Assembly: GCA_947095535.1 (NCBI GenBank)
Contig: OX352773.1
Location: forward strand, 211,130,093-211,194,092
DNA from: Poecilobothrus nobilitatus
Taxonomy: Eukaryota > Arthropoda > Insecta > Diptera > Dolichopodidae
Direction: 5' to 3'
DNA length: 64,000 nt
The notes under the pieces were generated by a model. It made no database searches, was not told the DNA's origin, and saw nothing but the letters and a program-made list of their open reading frames with translations. Made by a program: the position numbers and the translations under genes. The stretch's first letter is position 1. Each line of letters starts with the position of its first letter. Shown piece by piece: positions 11,690 through 23,590 of the stretch.

Positions 11690-12010
11690 AGCGCCGAAGG
11701 TTGATTGTATTATAATACATCGAAATTACAGGCACGCCTAAATATATGCAATTTACATTAATATTGTATTTTTAATTTAGTATCTCACTTTGAACCACAA
11801 TTTTTTTTTAATCGAAAGGAAAATTATTGAAAAACAAATTTTTCTTTACAAATCTACCCTTTCTACAAAATATATAATATAAATAATATATTACAGTATA
11901 AATTAATAGTTCTTATACAACATATAATAGTAGCTTTAGTTGCCGATGGTTTAATAATGTTGAATTATCTTATATAATTTGAAATATTAATATAAATAAA
12001 TAAATAAATA
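11690..12010 (+). mobile_element. SINE-like element, family 3, copy a (ATAA)n tail
   Basis: The 3' part (about 11865-12010) contains GTTGCCGATGGTTTAATAAT, ATATTAATATAAAT and a terminal (ATAA)n run. It matches the 3' part of the tRNA-headed element at 42834-43107, which has TAGCCGATGGTTCAATAAT and the same tail. The 5' head is not clearly preserved here, so the left border is approximate. The shared non-A/T block GCCGATGGTT makes the relationship credible. Confidence 0.5.
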
Positions 12011-12480
12011 CAATATTTTTAATTATTCAACACATTTTAAAAGAACTTTTAATTATAGAGAAAAAAAAAATAATAATAAATCAAAAATAAATAAAAAGAA
12101 AGAAATAAAATAAATTATTAATAGTGTTCCTTTTTATATTTATTAATATTATAAATAAAAATCTGTGCCTATAAACAGTTCATTTTTAAATTAAAAAAAA
12201 AAAAAAAATTACAAAAAAATATATTTAATATAACATTTATATATTTAAAATTTATTTGTATTAATCTATGTTAGTTTTTGTATATATTCATATACATACA
12301 TATATATAAATAAATATAAAACAGAACACAATATTAAAAATATAAAATCATAAAAATAAAAATGAAATTTTTATTTCATTTTTATTTTATTTTTTACTTT
12401 TTTTTTAATTTTAATTTTATATTTATATACGCAATTTTTAAATTTTTTTTTTTTTTTTTATACATAAATATATTTTACAG

Positions 12481-15400
12481 CTAATTATAGATTACAAACA
12501 AGAACAACAACAACAACAGATACAAAAACAAAATTATCAACAAAAAAGACGCAATTCCCGTCTACATCTTCTTTTTCATCATCAATAACACAAACAGATT
12601 TGTCGCCTTCAATAAATATTCCATTTAGTAGAACAGCAACAGTAATGTCGGCGCCAAAACTTAATTTTCTGGCACCATCAAATATTTTGTTAGCACCAAA
12701 TTCAACAATAACAACAACAACAACAACCACAATAGCAATTGCAACAGCAGAAAAAATAATAACAACTTCAGCACAAATACATAATGCAACTACAACATCA
12801 TTTAATAATAATATAACAAAATTAGAACAAATTCAAAATAATAATAATAATAATAATAAAGATGAAGATGATATTGATAATGCTCCTATTCCACCAATAC
12901 GTACAACATCTCAAAATCAATATTTAAAATCATATGAAAATAATAGCAATAATAATAGTAACGGTAGTATTTATAATAACGGTAATATACATATTAATTC
13001 TAATAATAATAGTAGTAATAGTAGCAGTAGTAATAATAATACATTAACAAAAATATCACGATTAAAATATGGTGGTCAAAAAAATAACGAAACAAATAAA
13101 AATTTAACGAAAATTCCAACAGCAATTGGCAATTCTCATTCTGATTATAATTCTATTAATATCCTTTCATCATTATCATCATCAGTATCGTCAATATTAC
13201 CATCAACATCAATATCAACATCAACACAATCATTATTATCATCATCATTACCAACAACATTATCACATTCGACAGGGTCAGTAACGACCACACGAATTTC
13301 AACGAAAATTTCACCAATAACAACATCTCCAACACAACTACACCACAAATTAAATGCTTCAAGTCAAGAAAATTATAAAAATAGTATTCCTAACAAAAAT
13401 GACAACAATATTTTAAATCAACAACAACAACAACAACAACAAGAGCAACAATTAATACAAAAAAATTCTCAAAATATAAATGGAAATTCTCAGTGTTTTT
13501 ATCAAGAAAATGAAATAAAAATGTGCCAAACTCCTGATTGTAGTTGTAGTAATACAAAAAATTCTGTTTTTAAAAATAGCAATGATCATGTCTATTCTCA
13601 TCATGAGATTAAAAATACAACAGATGAGCAACAACAACATTATGAAAATGAATTTGGCCAAAATTCAAGAGATAATATTGAAAATTCATCATTGTCCTCA
13701 GTCTTAGCAGAAACGCGATCGCATAAATTTAATAAAAAATTTTCATCGTCCTCTTCACAAAAACCAATACGTGAAGAAAATCGTGAATTAAATTCATATC
13801 CGTTACAAAATTCAAAATCTTTGCCTATCGCAACGTCATCTTTGGCAAAATATCAAAATCAAGAAAATTATAATTATAATAAAAATTATAACGGTAATAC
13901 TAATATTAATACTAATAATAATAATAATAATAATATATCTAAGGAAAATAATAATATAAATAATTTCAAAAATGATATTTTAATTCAACAAAAAAATGAA
14001 AAATATGATAATGGAATAAAAGAAACGAAATGTTGCCATACTAACAATAATAATATTAATAAAAATGATAATAAAACAAATATAAATTTAAAAAATAAAA
14101 ATGAACAAAATATTTTATTAAAAAATAGTGATTCTAATATAAATTGTTGTAGTACGATTAATTGTAGTTGTAGTAATAATAATAATAATAATACAAATCA
14201 AATACCACATCAAAATAATCAAAATCAATATATACCACAACCGCATATATTATATACTGGTGGTAGTATACCAAGAGCAATAATACAACAAACATTAGAT
14301 ACAGTTGTACAAAGATCACTTGGTATAGATCGGAAAAATTCGGAAAGTAACGGTTATGATAAAATAAATAAAATCACATCAACAACAACAGTTGAATCAA
14401 CAAATGGATCATTTAATACATTACGACAACGACGTTTATCACCACCGCCACCCGTACCACCAAAACCAAATCGTCATCATCAGCAAGTGGTACGTAGTAA
14501 ATCTGTAGATTCAAATGTTAATAATTATCAAAATACAAATTTTGATACATTAATTAAAGATACCCAACAAAAACAACAAAATAACAATCAAATAATTTGT
14601 GATTCTAATTTTAATAATAGTGATTCAACAATCACAACAGCATATGATCCATCAAAATTTCGACGTAAACTTTTAAAATTTGAACAAAAAAATTTTATTA
14701 TTAAAAAAAGTCCATCAGCTGGTTTAGATTTATTAAATTGTTTTACAAAATCAAATACAACTGATGATTTAAATATAAATCCAAAACGTAATTGTGAATC
14801 ATCAAATGATTTAGTTAATCGTAATAATTATATAAATACAAATAATAATAAAAATTTATATCAAAACGATAATAATAATCATAATAAAATAAATAAATTT
14901 AATGATTTTAAAAATGATATAAATAATGATACATCATCATCAACATCATTATCATCATCTGAAATAAAATTATATAGTAATACAACACCAAGTTTAGTTA
15001 TACGTAAATTAACACCAAAATTAACCCGTAAAACAATAAATTTTGGTAATTCTAATAATTCAAATGATTTATCAAATGTTAATAATTATAAAAATCGTTC
15101 AGTTAGTGAAGATCGTTTATTAGATGATAATAGTAGTGATAATAATGATTTAAATAGTTATTGTGATTCATTAGGTTCTGTTAATGATCCAATTATTGAA
15201 TCACCTATACAAAATATTAATTCAAATTTTTTAATATATGGTGAACCAATACCAATAATACCAATACAAACAAAATCAATAACAATAAATAAAAAATGTA
15301 CAATAATAAAACCACAAATAAAAATAAAATCATCATTAATTGAATCACAATCATTTATTGATGATATTGGTTTTATTGATTCATCTGAAAAAGAAGATTC

Positions 15401-16083
15401 TGATTCATTTGATATAAAAAATGATAATAATAATTCAAAATATATAACAAATATTTTTGATTATCCAAAATCAATAAAAATATATAAAAATACACATTTT
15501 AAATCAGAATATGATTCAAATACAAAATTATTACAAATAAATAAAGAAAATGATAAAACAGAAATTATTAATGAAACAAATAATAATAATACCATTAATA
15601 ATAACAATAATAATAATTCAAATGAAAATGAAAATAATAATAAAAATAATGATATAACAACAACAATAATTAATGATCGTATAATATTTAAAGATTTATA
15701 TGATAGTTTAAGTGATAGTTTAGAAACAAGTACTATTAGTTGTTTAAGTGAAACAACAACAACAACAACAGCAACAACAAATGATTTATTAACAAATATT
15801 AATTGTGGTTGTAGATTTCAAATATGTAATGAAATAAATAATTCAAATGATTCAAATGATTCATATCATAATAATAATAATAATAACAGTAATGATAACA
15901 GTAATAATAATATAACAAGTGATATTGATTTATGTTTATTAAATAATATTAATGAAAATGGTTTAAAAAAATCATCAGATTTATGTTGTTGTAATGAAAG
16001 AGTTAAACGTTTTTGTAAAGAATTAAAAAATCAAGAATTTAATCATATAAAACATAATAATAATAAAAATAAAAGTATTGATA

Positions 16084-16114
<31 letters not shown>

Positions 16115-16799
16115 ACAAATAAAAATTTTTAAATCAAATAGTGATAATTTTATTAAAAATAAAGAATATATTAATCAATTTTTAGTGAATCATTTAAATA
16201 ATAATAATAATAATAGTATTTTATTAGATGATAATAATAAAAATTTAAATAATATTAAAAATAATTTAAATGATTCAACAATAATAACAAAAACAATAAC
16301 CAACTTAACAGATAATAATAATACACCACCAATTACAATTTCACCAACAAATTCATTTTTAATTGGTTTACCACCATTACCACCACCATTACCACCATTA
16401 CAATTTCGTAATAATACAAATAGTTTAAATAGTAATTATAGTAGTTGTAGTAGTGATTCAAAAATTCATCGTTATGATTGGAATTCAGAATTAAGTGATT
16501 TAAATTCAATAAGTGGTAATAGTAATAGTTCTGATTCAAATAGTATTCATAGTAATCATAGTAATACATCATCAAGTAATACAAATTTAAGTAATATTAG
16601 TGGAATACAAACAACAACAACAACAACAGCAAATCAATTAAAAAATATTCAATTTAAAAAAATTCCATCAATTGAATCATTTAATTATGTTAATTCTAAT
16701 ATAGTAAATAATAATAATTTTGGTAAATTACGCACTAATAATAGTGAAGATATAAATAATTTAACGGATAAAGAACAACAACAAACAACAAAAATTAAG
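12481..16799 (+). CDS. Giant Asn-rich coding exon B of the large gene
   Basis: This is an internal coding exon of 4319 nt that stays open for about 1,439 codons. Its acceptor is TATTTTACAG|CTAATTATAG and its donor AATTAAG|GTAAGA. The phase joins exon A (ACAG|CT) and exon C (AAG|AAT). The exon is dominated by Asn, Ser, Thr, Gln and Ile runs built on AAT, ACA, CAA and TCA codons. Less biased islands stand out: GGSIPRAIIQQTLDTVVQRS near exon residue 593, a proline-rich SH3-ligand-like LSPPPPVPPKPNRHH near 652, FRRKLLKFEQKNFIIKKSPS near 725, LIYGEPIPIIPIQT near 918, and LIGLPPLPPPLPPLQFR near 1294. Short cysteine motifs recur (CQTPDCSCSN, CCSTINCSCSN, CGCRFQIC, LCCCNERVKRFC). It is probably a disordered cytoplasmic adaptor segment. 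No known family was recognised. Confidence 0.88.
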
Positions 16800-17089
16800 G
16801 TAAGATAATTATTATTTTAATATTCAAAAAAAAAAAAAAGAAAAAAAACAAAATTAATTAATTAATTGACTTAATATACAAAATTTTATCAAACATTAAT
16901 TAAACTTGCAGTATAAAAAAATTTTTAAAACCTTCCTTAAATTAGATTTCTGTTACAGCGTTAGAGAAATATCAGTTAAACTCACAATCTCTGTATAAAA
17001 ATACTTTGAACAAAATTAACTAATGTACACCTACATGTATAAAAATCTTTTTTATTTAATTTTAAATAAAGTCGTACATTTTTTAAAAA

Positions 17090-17600
17090 ATATATAACAT
17101 CAAACTTAAGTAAGTATATTGAGATATATTTGTCTAAATTTCGAAGTTTGTTGTACCAAACCAACCAAATTCAAATTATTGTCATAAAATTTGAACATCT
17201 TTTACAAATTTTTAGATATCAAAATATGAGCATATAAATTTTGCAGTTATCCAAACTTGTTGCCGTAGACCAACCAACTTTTAAGAAAATTTGAATTACT
17301 CATATATAAAAAAGAACTTGTATGACGCTACCCTAATCTATTGACGTAGAACAACCAAATTTTGAAGATGTAGTTGGTATAATACTTAACCTGTTTTGAC
17401 AAAATTTCTCGGTGTAACTCGTCGGTCGAACTATAGTTCAAACTCAATAGCGAAAGTGGAATTTACATAAATGAAATAAAATGAAATGGTAAAAATTTCA
17501 GAATACTAGCTCTATTATATGTTTTGAGTTATCGTGCTGACGGATGGATCGAAGAACGACTACAATTCAATTCTGAGCAATAATATATATATTGAAATTC
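17090..17600 (-). mobile_element. Degenerate copy of a dispersed repeat with a helentron-like end
   Basis: Repeated phrases include AAATTTGAACATCTTTTACAA, TATCAAAATATGAGCATAT and TTTTGAGTTATCGTGCTGACGG, followed by ATGGATCG. The last matches the GAGTTAGCGTGCTGACGGACGG block of the 61.6-kb helentron-like copy. Similar modules recur at about 9690-9850, 10375-10680, 42600-43440 and 45300-45700. The sequence is badly decayed and borders are approximate. Confidence 0.45.
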
Positions 17601-18202
17601 CCAGATGGTATAATTCGTCTTATGAAAATTCATTTGTGGTACGAAAATCGCAAACCTAGAGCCATCTTCCACCTCATGTGTTTCCTAGATGATTATTCCA
17701 GGTGAAAATTAACAACTTTGTTTACAATATGCCTGCCAATTTGACATCAATTTTCATTCGTTAACTTAACTTTCTTTGATCAGATCGATTTGAAAGGTCG
17801 AATAACCTATTGTTTGGTCAAAAGAGGAAGGTAATGCTTAGTGGGTTAAAGTCCCACACACTTATAGAGAATTCGTGCTCGTTACACTCCTCAATAGTGT
17901 TTTTCGATGATTCTGACCTTTCCTTGCAAAACAAAAATATATAGTTCTCCATATCTATCTCGATTGTTTTGTTTAAGGTGGCAAAAATGAAATAGCAAAT
18001 TTATTGCACCTTTGACCTAGGTTTGTACGAAGGTTAAGGTTATTTTATTTAATATTATATAAACCGGCTTAAATTTTTATATATATCGCAGATTTATTTA
18101 TTTCATAGTATGAATACTAGTCGATATATTTTGTGAACCCTTTAACTGCTATACATATTGTCCAACGACTATTAAAAATTTTATTTAGTGGTATTAATTA
18201 TA

Positions 18203-18372
18203 GCCTCGGTAGCCTAGTTGATAAGAGCGTATGAAATACGTTATAATCCAACCGTTCGAATCCAACACACGTCGTAAGAATAATTTCTTCCTATGGCATT
18301 TACAGCGACGCCTGAAAAGGAAAGGTTGCATCATTTAATTTTTATGTGGCAAGGAAATAAACAAAAAAAAAA
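18203..18372 (+). mobile_element. tRNA-derived SINE, family 1, copy b
   Basis: The head is CTCGGTAGCCTAGTTGATAAG plus AGCGTATGAAATACG, with a decayed box B (CGTTCGAATCC). The family body follows (CGTCGTAAGAATAATT, GGCATTTACAGCGACGCCTG, AAAAGGAAAGGTTG) and then an A-rich tail. It is more diverged than the 47.2-kb copy. Confidence 0.75.
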
Positions 18373-18833
18373 AGATTTAGATAAGAATTGACCAGGGTTT
18401 GAATCGAAAATTGTTGCCGATTTAAGCCTTTTATCAGATTAGATCGAAGAATTAAATTAGAAAGTTTATTTCAGATATTTTTTAAGAATTTAATATTCTG
18501 ATTCAATATCAAAATTTGGTTATAATAAATATGTATATATAACTGTATAATAATTGATTATAATCAATAATCATCAGTGCTTAACCTATTGTTTATATGT
18601 CACTTGTGGCTTTTACTTTAATATTTTACGATTTAATTACTGTTTTTTCTCACTCAATAGGTGTATATTGACCTATATTATATTAATGGACTTTATGATA
18701 CATGCTTATACCTTTAGAAGTATATACAAATGTTTACCTCAAGCACAAGTATACTAATGCCATAAATGCAATGCTGAATTTGAATGTTTTTTTTTTTCAA
18801 ATGAGTATAAGATTTATTTCTGTAAAACATGTC

Positions 18834-18873
18834 GAGTAGTTCAATAGTAATGTTGAGTAGTTCAATAGTAATA
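18834..18873. repeat. Two-copy tandem repeat, 21-bp unit
   Basis: GAGTAGTTCAATAGTAATGTT is followed at once by GAGTAGTTCAATAGTAAT. The near-perfect identity suggests a recent local duplication. Confidence 0.8.
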
Positions 18874-20800
18874 ATTATATAAGTATCAATCCAAAATTTT
18901 AAAGATAATCAAGTCATATTAATCGTTTTCATTTCTAAAACTTAAAAGTTTTATTTCTAAATTTAAAAAGAAAACGAGTTTTGAAAATATTACTCGTATA
19001 AGGAAGTCCAGAAATGAGTATATGACTTCAGAGAAAAAAACTACTAAACTTTTTGTAAATTTAGTTACAGAGCCTTGAAAGAGTTAAAACATTAGTCTAC
19101 AAAGCTCCCAAAGTTTTGAAGCTCCCAAAATTGTAATTGTAGTGATGTAGAATTTTTAATGATTTCCCCTTTTTAATTATTTTAAGTTCATAATCTTTTA
19201 CAATAATTTTAAATAATTCAATAAAAATTAAGTACCACTCGGAAATTAACTTTAGAATTCTTCTACTGCTTTTTATAATTCCTATACGTATTGAAAATCA
19301 TAAGTTCCCAAACTTAATAACCTGTATTTCGACATTCTTTTTTTTTTTTGTCTCCAATCAAATGTACAAATCACGTCTATTTAGATTGGCATATTTCATT
19401 TGAGACCTATTATACTCTGTACTCTATTGAGTCTATAGTATATTTATATTGTAGGATGTATTTCGAAACTTAAAAATAAATTTTATAAAAACAAAAAAAA
19501 TTTATCAGATCACATATGATCTAAAATTAATAAATGCACAATATGCAAAAGCATTTTATTCATTTTAATACAATTACCACTTTCAGTATCACAATACTTT
19601 AAACATATTATATTAGATATTATAATATATGACTCATTTGTTACAATTTAAATTAAATTTAACAAAAAGCAAATAAAAAAAAATAAAATGTTCTTTATTT
19701 ATTTCAAACTTAATTTACTTTACAATTTATTTAAAAAAAAAAATATATTTACTTCGAAATTGCTTTCATAAAAGACAAAACAAAAAAAAAAAAAAAAGGA
19801 AAAAACATAATAAACACCACTCAGATGCAATCTATTTCGATTTTAATAAATATGTATATATGCATTCTTTAATATACATGAATTTCAATATAGATACAAC
19901 AGCTCATAAAATCATCATCTAATTTTCCAACTTCAATATAAATACATATATAAATGAAAATCACATTAGAAAGAAAACAAAAATATATACATATATATAT
20001 ATATATACCAAAAGGGAAATCCCTATTTTTTTTTTTATATAGTACTTAAGGGGAATCTCTAGTTCGTGATCTTTTATCTATTTAGGAAATTATTAGTGAT
20101 GGTGTCAGTTTAATTTTAAATAAAACACAACTTGTGTTCGAGATAGTATAGTTTATAATAAAGATAAAATAAAAAAAAAAAACTTCGGAATAATGACTTC
20201 AATGATTCATCAATCAAACATCATTGAACTGAACGAGTTTTTTAAATACTTTAAGGGATCTACAAGACAAAGATTTTATGAAAATGTTTAAGTAGTTAAA
20301 CGGTAATTTTAGAGCCTTTTTTTTTGTGGGAATCTTGAAACACATCAATGAGATCAACGCGCGAATTCGCTTTGGTAATGTTGGACTTGAACCGACTCAA
20401 CGTCATCTTCCTTTGAAACCAAACATTAGACTAGAATCTATGGTACAATGTACTGTTTAGTTGAGGGATTGAGGAAGTTTCAAATAATTTTTAAAAGTTG
20501 TATTAAAAAGTATATTAAATTTCTAGAATGAAATATCATTTAAAATTCTTAAGGCCCATATATTCAAATAGTAATTTTTTTTTTTAAGAGGGACGGTGAA
20601 AAACATCGAAAGTCACTCAAAGGAATTACACGAGGTTTCTCTGGGTAGTAGCGTTAGACTTTAACCAATCAAAACCACCTCCTTTAAAACCAAAATTTAG
20701 GATGGGTCATTTAATGCATAATAATATAATGTACAGTTCGGCTTTGAGGAAAAGGATGAGCCAAAGATTACTTGAGAAATTGGGTTTGGAATAATTAAGA

Positions 20801-21240
20801 TTATGGAGGATGAAGCAAAAAATTTGAATAGTTATTTTGAAGAAGTTTGTTTATGTTCTTCTTGAATTTCATTAGATGGTACACATGATGGATTACTAGC
20901 TTTTGAGGACAGATGTACAGGCATAAAGGTTCCATAAACGCGACATGCGCGTGACAAACGAATTTCCCTATGCTGTGTTGTTTCCCCATCTTGTCAGTTC
21001 AACAGTGTATGGGTGGGCATCTGTTGCACTTCTGCTTGTTTCACGTTGGAAAATTTTAAGTGGAGGTATTAATTGTTTTATTTCTTTGGAACAGGTGTTC
21101 ACTCCTACAAGGTATCTATAAAACAGGGTCATTAAATCAACTCTGTTTTGCCCTTTATCGAGATAACCCAACGCTGTTTGGGGAGCTCCAATCCAAATAT
21201 GTGCATTATACACCATTTTCGGCCTAATGTACATTTTATA
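20801..21240 (-). pseudogene. Non-LTR retrotransposon RT C-terminal relic
   Basis: The minus strand reads YIRPKMVYNAHIWIGAPQTA, then LGYLDKGQNRVDL, LFYRYLVGVNTCSKEIKQL, IPPLKIFQRETSRSATDAHP and YTVELTRWGNNTA. A frameshift then leads to ...VYHLMKFKKNINKLL. This is the familiar C-terminal end of jockey-like insect retrotransposons: the xEYxxxIWGGAP...LDKxQNR block, then SLFYRYxxGxCS.ELxxLIPP, HPYTVELPR, and the final FKxNINKLL. A frameshift and missing parts show it is dead. It is a 5'-truncated fragment inside intron 2. Confidence 0.8.
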
Positions 21241-22939
21241 GATATGGAAATCGGATGGAGAAAAGTATTAGTTAAATTAAAAAATTTGTAGTAGACCTAA
21301 CATAAACTTTTCTTTTAACAGAAGAAATTTTTGTTCCATCTAATAATTTTAAATCTGTAATATATTAAAACTAAGAAATTTTTTCTTAGATTATATTTGT
21401 AGGGTCCTGATACCGAAGTTGCTTAAAAAAAAAAAAAAAAGCGGAAATATTAAATGAATTATTGAAATTGTAATTTTATTTTTAGATAAAATAAAAATTA
21501 AAACAAAAAAAAACTCCAACATAGGTAGAAAAAATAAAACGAATCAAATTTAAACCAAAAACGATTGAAATAAATTTTGTTGTAAAAAAGAACTTGTTAA
21601 TATTTTATTTTTTTTTTTTTTTATTAACGGATTTAGATATCGAGTCGGTGGCGACACACAGAGATTTTACTTTCAACAAAATTTCATATAATTGATATTA
21701 AAAAAATTTTTTTTTTATAAATAGCATTCTGTTCACTAAATTCAGGTAAATAAATTTAAAAAAAAAATGTTTCTATCAATTTATAATTGTCAAAGTCATT
21801 ATATTTATGTATATAGAGTTTTCGGTTCTTATTTCATTTTTATTTCATTTGATGGCTGAACTGTCAGCTGCTGTCTTCGCTGTCTAGGTTGTCAAATTAT
21901 TGTCATAATTGTATTGTTAATCAATTAAATGTTGTCGTGTCGTAAATTAATTTTTAATTCAACAAAAAGTAAAGCTCTAGAAAGTAAAATAATTTCAATG
22001 GAAAAAAAAATATCTTAAAATAAAAAATTCAAAAAACTCAAATGATCTTAGACTCCATTTAATAAAAAAACATTTAGTTTAAATTATTTGAGTATTTAAA
22101 TTGTTTTTGTACAGATAATTCCATACCCCCTTTTATACCATATTTATTGATACGCTCCTGGTTTTTTTTTCATTCGTAATTATTTACTTCTAAAAAAAAA
22201 TCTTATTTCATCTAAAAATAGTTTTTTTTTTTTTTTGGTTTTAGTTAAGGTGTATTTTATAATTTTTTCTTTCCCGTTTTTAGGTTATAGAATTTAAATA
22301 TACAAACACTTTTCTATTTATCTGTGGGTTTTTTTTTTTTTTTTTTATTTAATCTAAAGTTCTATGATTTTTTAGAATGAAACATTGAAAAAAAATTGAA
22401 CTTATTAAACTTAGAAGAAATTGAGTGGCATTTACAAGTGTTATATTATTTTGTTTCTCTTAAATTTCTGTAATTTTTTTTTTAACAGTTTTCTTGTTTT
22501 ATGATGTAATTAATACATATAATATGTGTTTTTGAAATAGGGTCGACAGGGCCTATAAGTAATCAAATGTCTAATATTTTAGAATTTAATTATGGTATTG
22601 TGATGCTTTAAATAAACAAAAAAATTTACCGCTCAAGATAATAAAGAAAATTTTATTAGAACTTTGCAATTTTAAAATTAGTGTGATGTTTGTAATAAAA
22701 GTAATCGATTTAATTTAAATCTGACTACACATTCGTTTTTGAAGAAATTTTTTATTTGACCCATTTTTAAAATCAGATTGTATGATGGGCTTTTATGATT
22801 GAAATGTTCTGATTGTCATTCATTAATTTTTAATATAGTGGTAAAAATTCATTTTATTCAGATTTCTTTTTTTGAATAAATGTGTTAATTATAATTATAT
22901 TCGTCAGTCCGTTCGTCCCTTTAAATAACATAATGATAC

Positions 22940-23062
22940 CTTTTTACTTTAAGTTGAGATTTTTTTACTTTAAATTCAGATTTTTATTTAGAGTGAAGAA
23001 TTTTTACTTAAAGTGAAAAAATGTTTACTTTAAATGAAGATTTTTTACTTTAAGTGAAAACA
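22940..23062. repeat. Tandem array, ~20-22-bp unit, about six copies
   Basis: The unit TTTTTACTTTAAGTTGAGAT recurs with variation six times (TTTTACTTAAAGTGAAAAAA, TTTTTACTTTAAGTGAAAAC and so on). It is a small diverged minisatellite in intron 2. Confidence 0.7.
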
Positions 23063-23401
23063 TTAGTAATAAACGTTATAAAGTAAAAATATATATATAA
23101 CATAACATATATAAATATTTGACGCCCCGTATCTATGGTCCAGAAGAGTCTATTAGATAAGAAACTTGTAATTTTAGAGAAATATGAAAAATAAATACTA
23201 AAAAAAATTTTTTTATATTTCAAAAAATATGAGCGGTAAGAAAAATAAATTTTGTTATTTTTAAACACCTGAAATGTTGATACATAACCGTGCAAATTTT
23301 CCAGAGATGCGAATTGCAAAAACTGAAATACAATATTTAAATATTGTATAAATTTAAATATATATACCTACACAGGTTTTTTTTTAATGATATATACAGT
23401 G

Positions 23402-23590
23402 TGGCCCTCTGTGGTCTAGTGGGTAAGAGAATATTAAAATAGGCTGAAAACAACGAGGTTGTGTGGATTCAAATCTCATTCACGTGGTAAGAATAATTCT
23501 CCTTATAGCCACATCTGGAAAGAAAGACTGTGTAATTTAATTGTCACATTTATCTGACAGGAGAATAAACTAAAAATAAAAGACTAAAAA
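23402..23590 (+). mobile_element. tRNA-derived SINE, family 1, copy c
   Basis: The head is GTGGTCTAGTGGGTAAGAG, with a decayed box B (GATTCAAATCTC). The body carries GTGGTAAGAATAATTCTCC, GAAAGAAAGACTGTGTAATT and TGTCACATTTATCTGACAG, then an A-rich tail. The body matches the 47.2-kb copy. Confidence 0.75.

Larger units (their letters stand above)
2343..12480 (+). other. Intron 1 (about 10.1 kb) of the large gene
   Basis: It runs from donor GTAATT to an acceptor preceded by a long T tract and ATATTTTACAG. It is very AT-rich. Contents supported separately are old helentron-like fragments, a perfect hairpin at 4671-4713, an RT relic at 6544-6945, a trypsin-like pseudogene at 8357-9209, an inverted-repeat element at 9865-10375 and a SINE-like tail ending near 12008. 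The segments 2400-4000, 7000-7700 and 10700-11650 show only AT-rich filler, short fragments of dispersed repeats (for example the tcaactctag motif near 2930) and poly-T runs. No additional in-frame exon is needed, because exon A joins exon B in phase. Confidence 0.75.

Noticed and set aside
12485..12730. 81-codon minus-strand ORF rich in Val, with similar minus-strand ORFs at 13145-13362 and 16333-16584
   Set aside because: They are complements of (ACA)n/(AAC)n/(CCA)n codon runs in exon B. The amino-acid runs come from the repeats, and no independent signal supports them.
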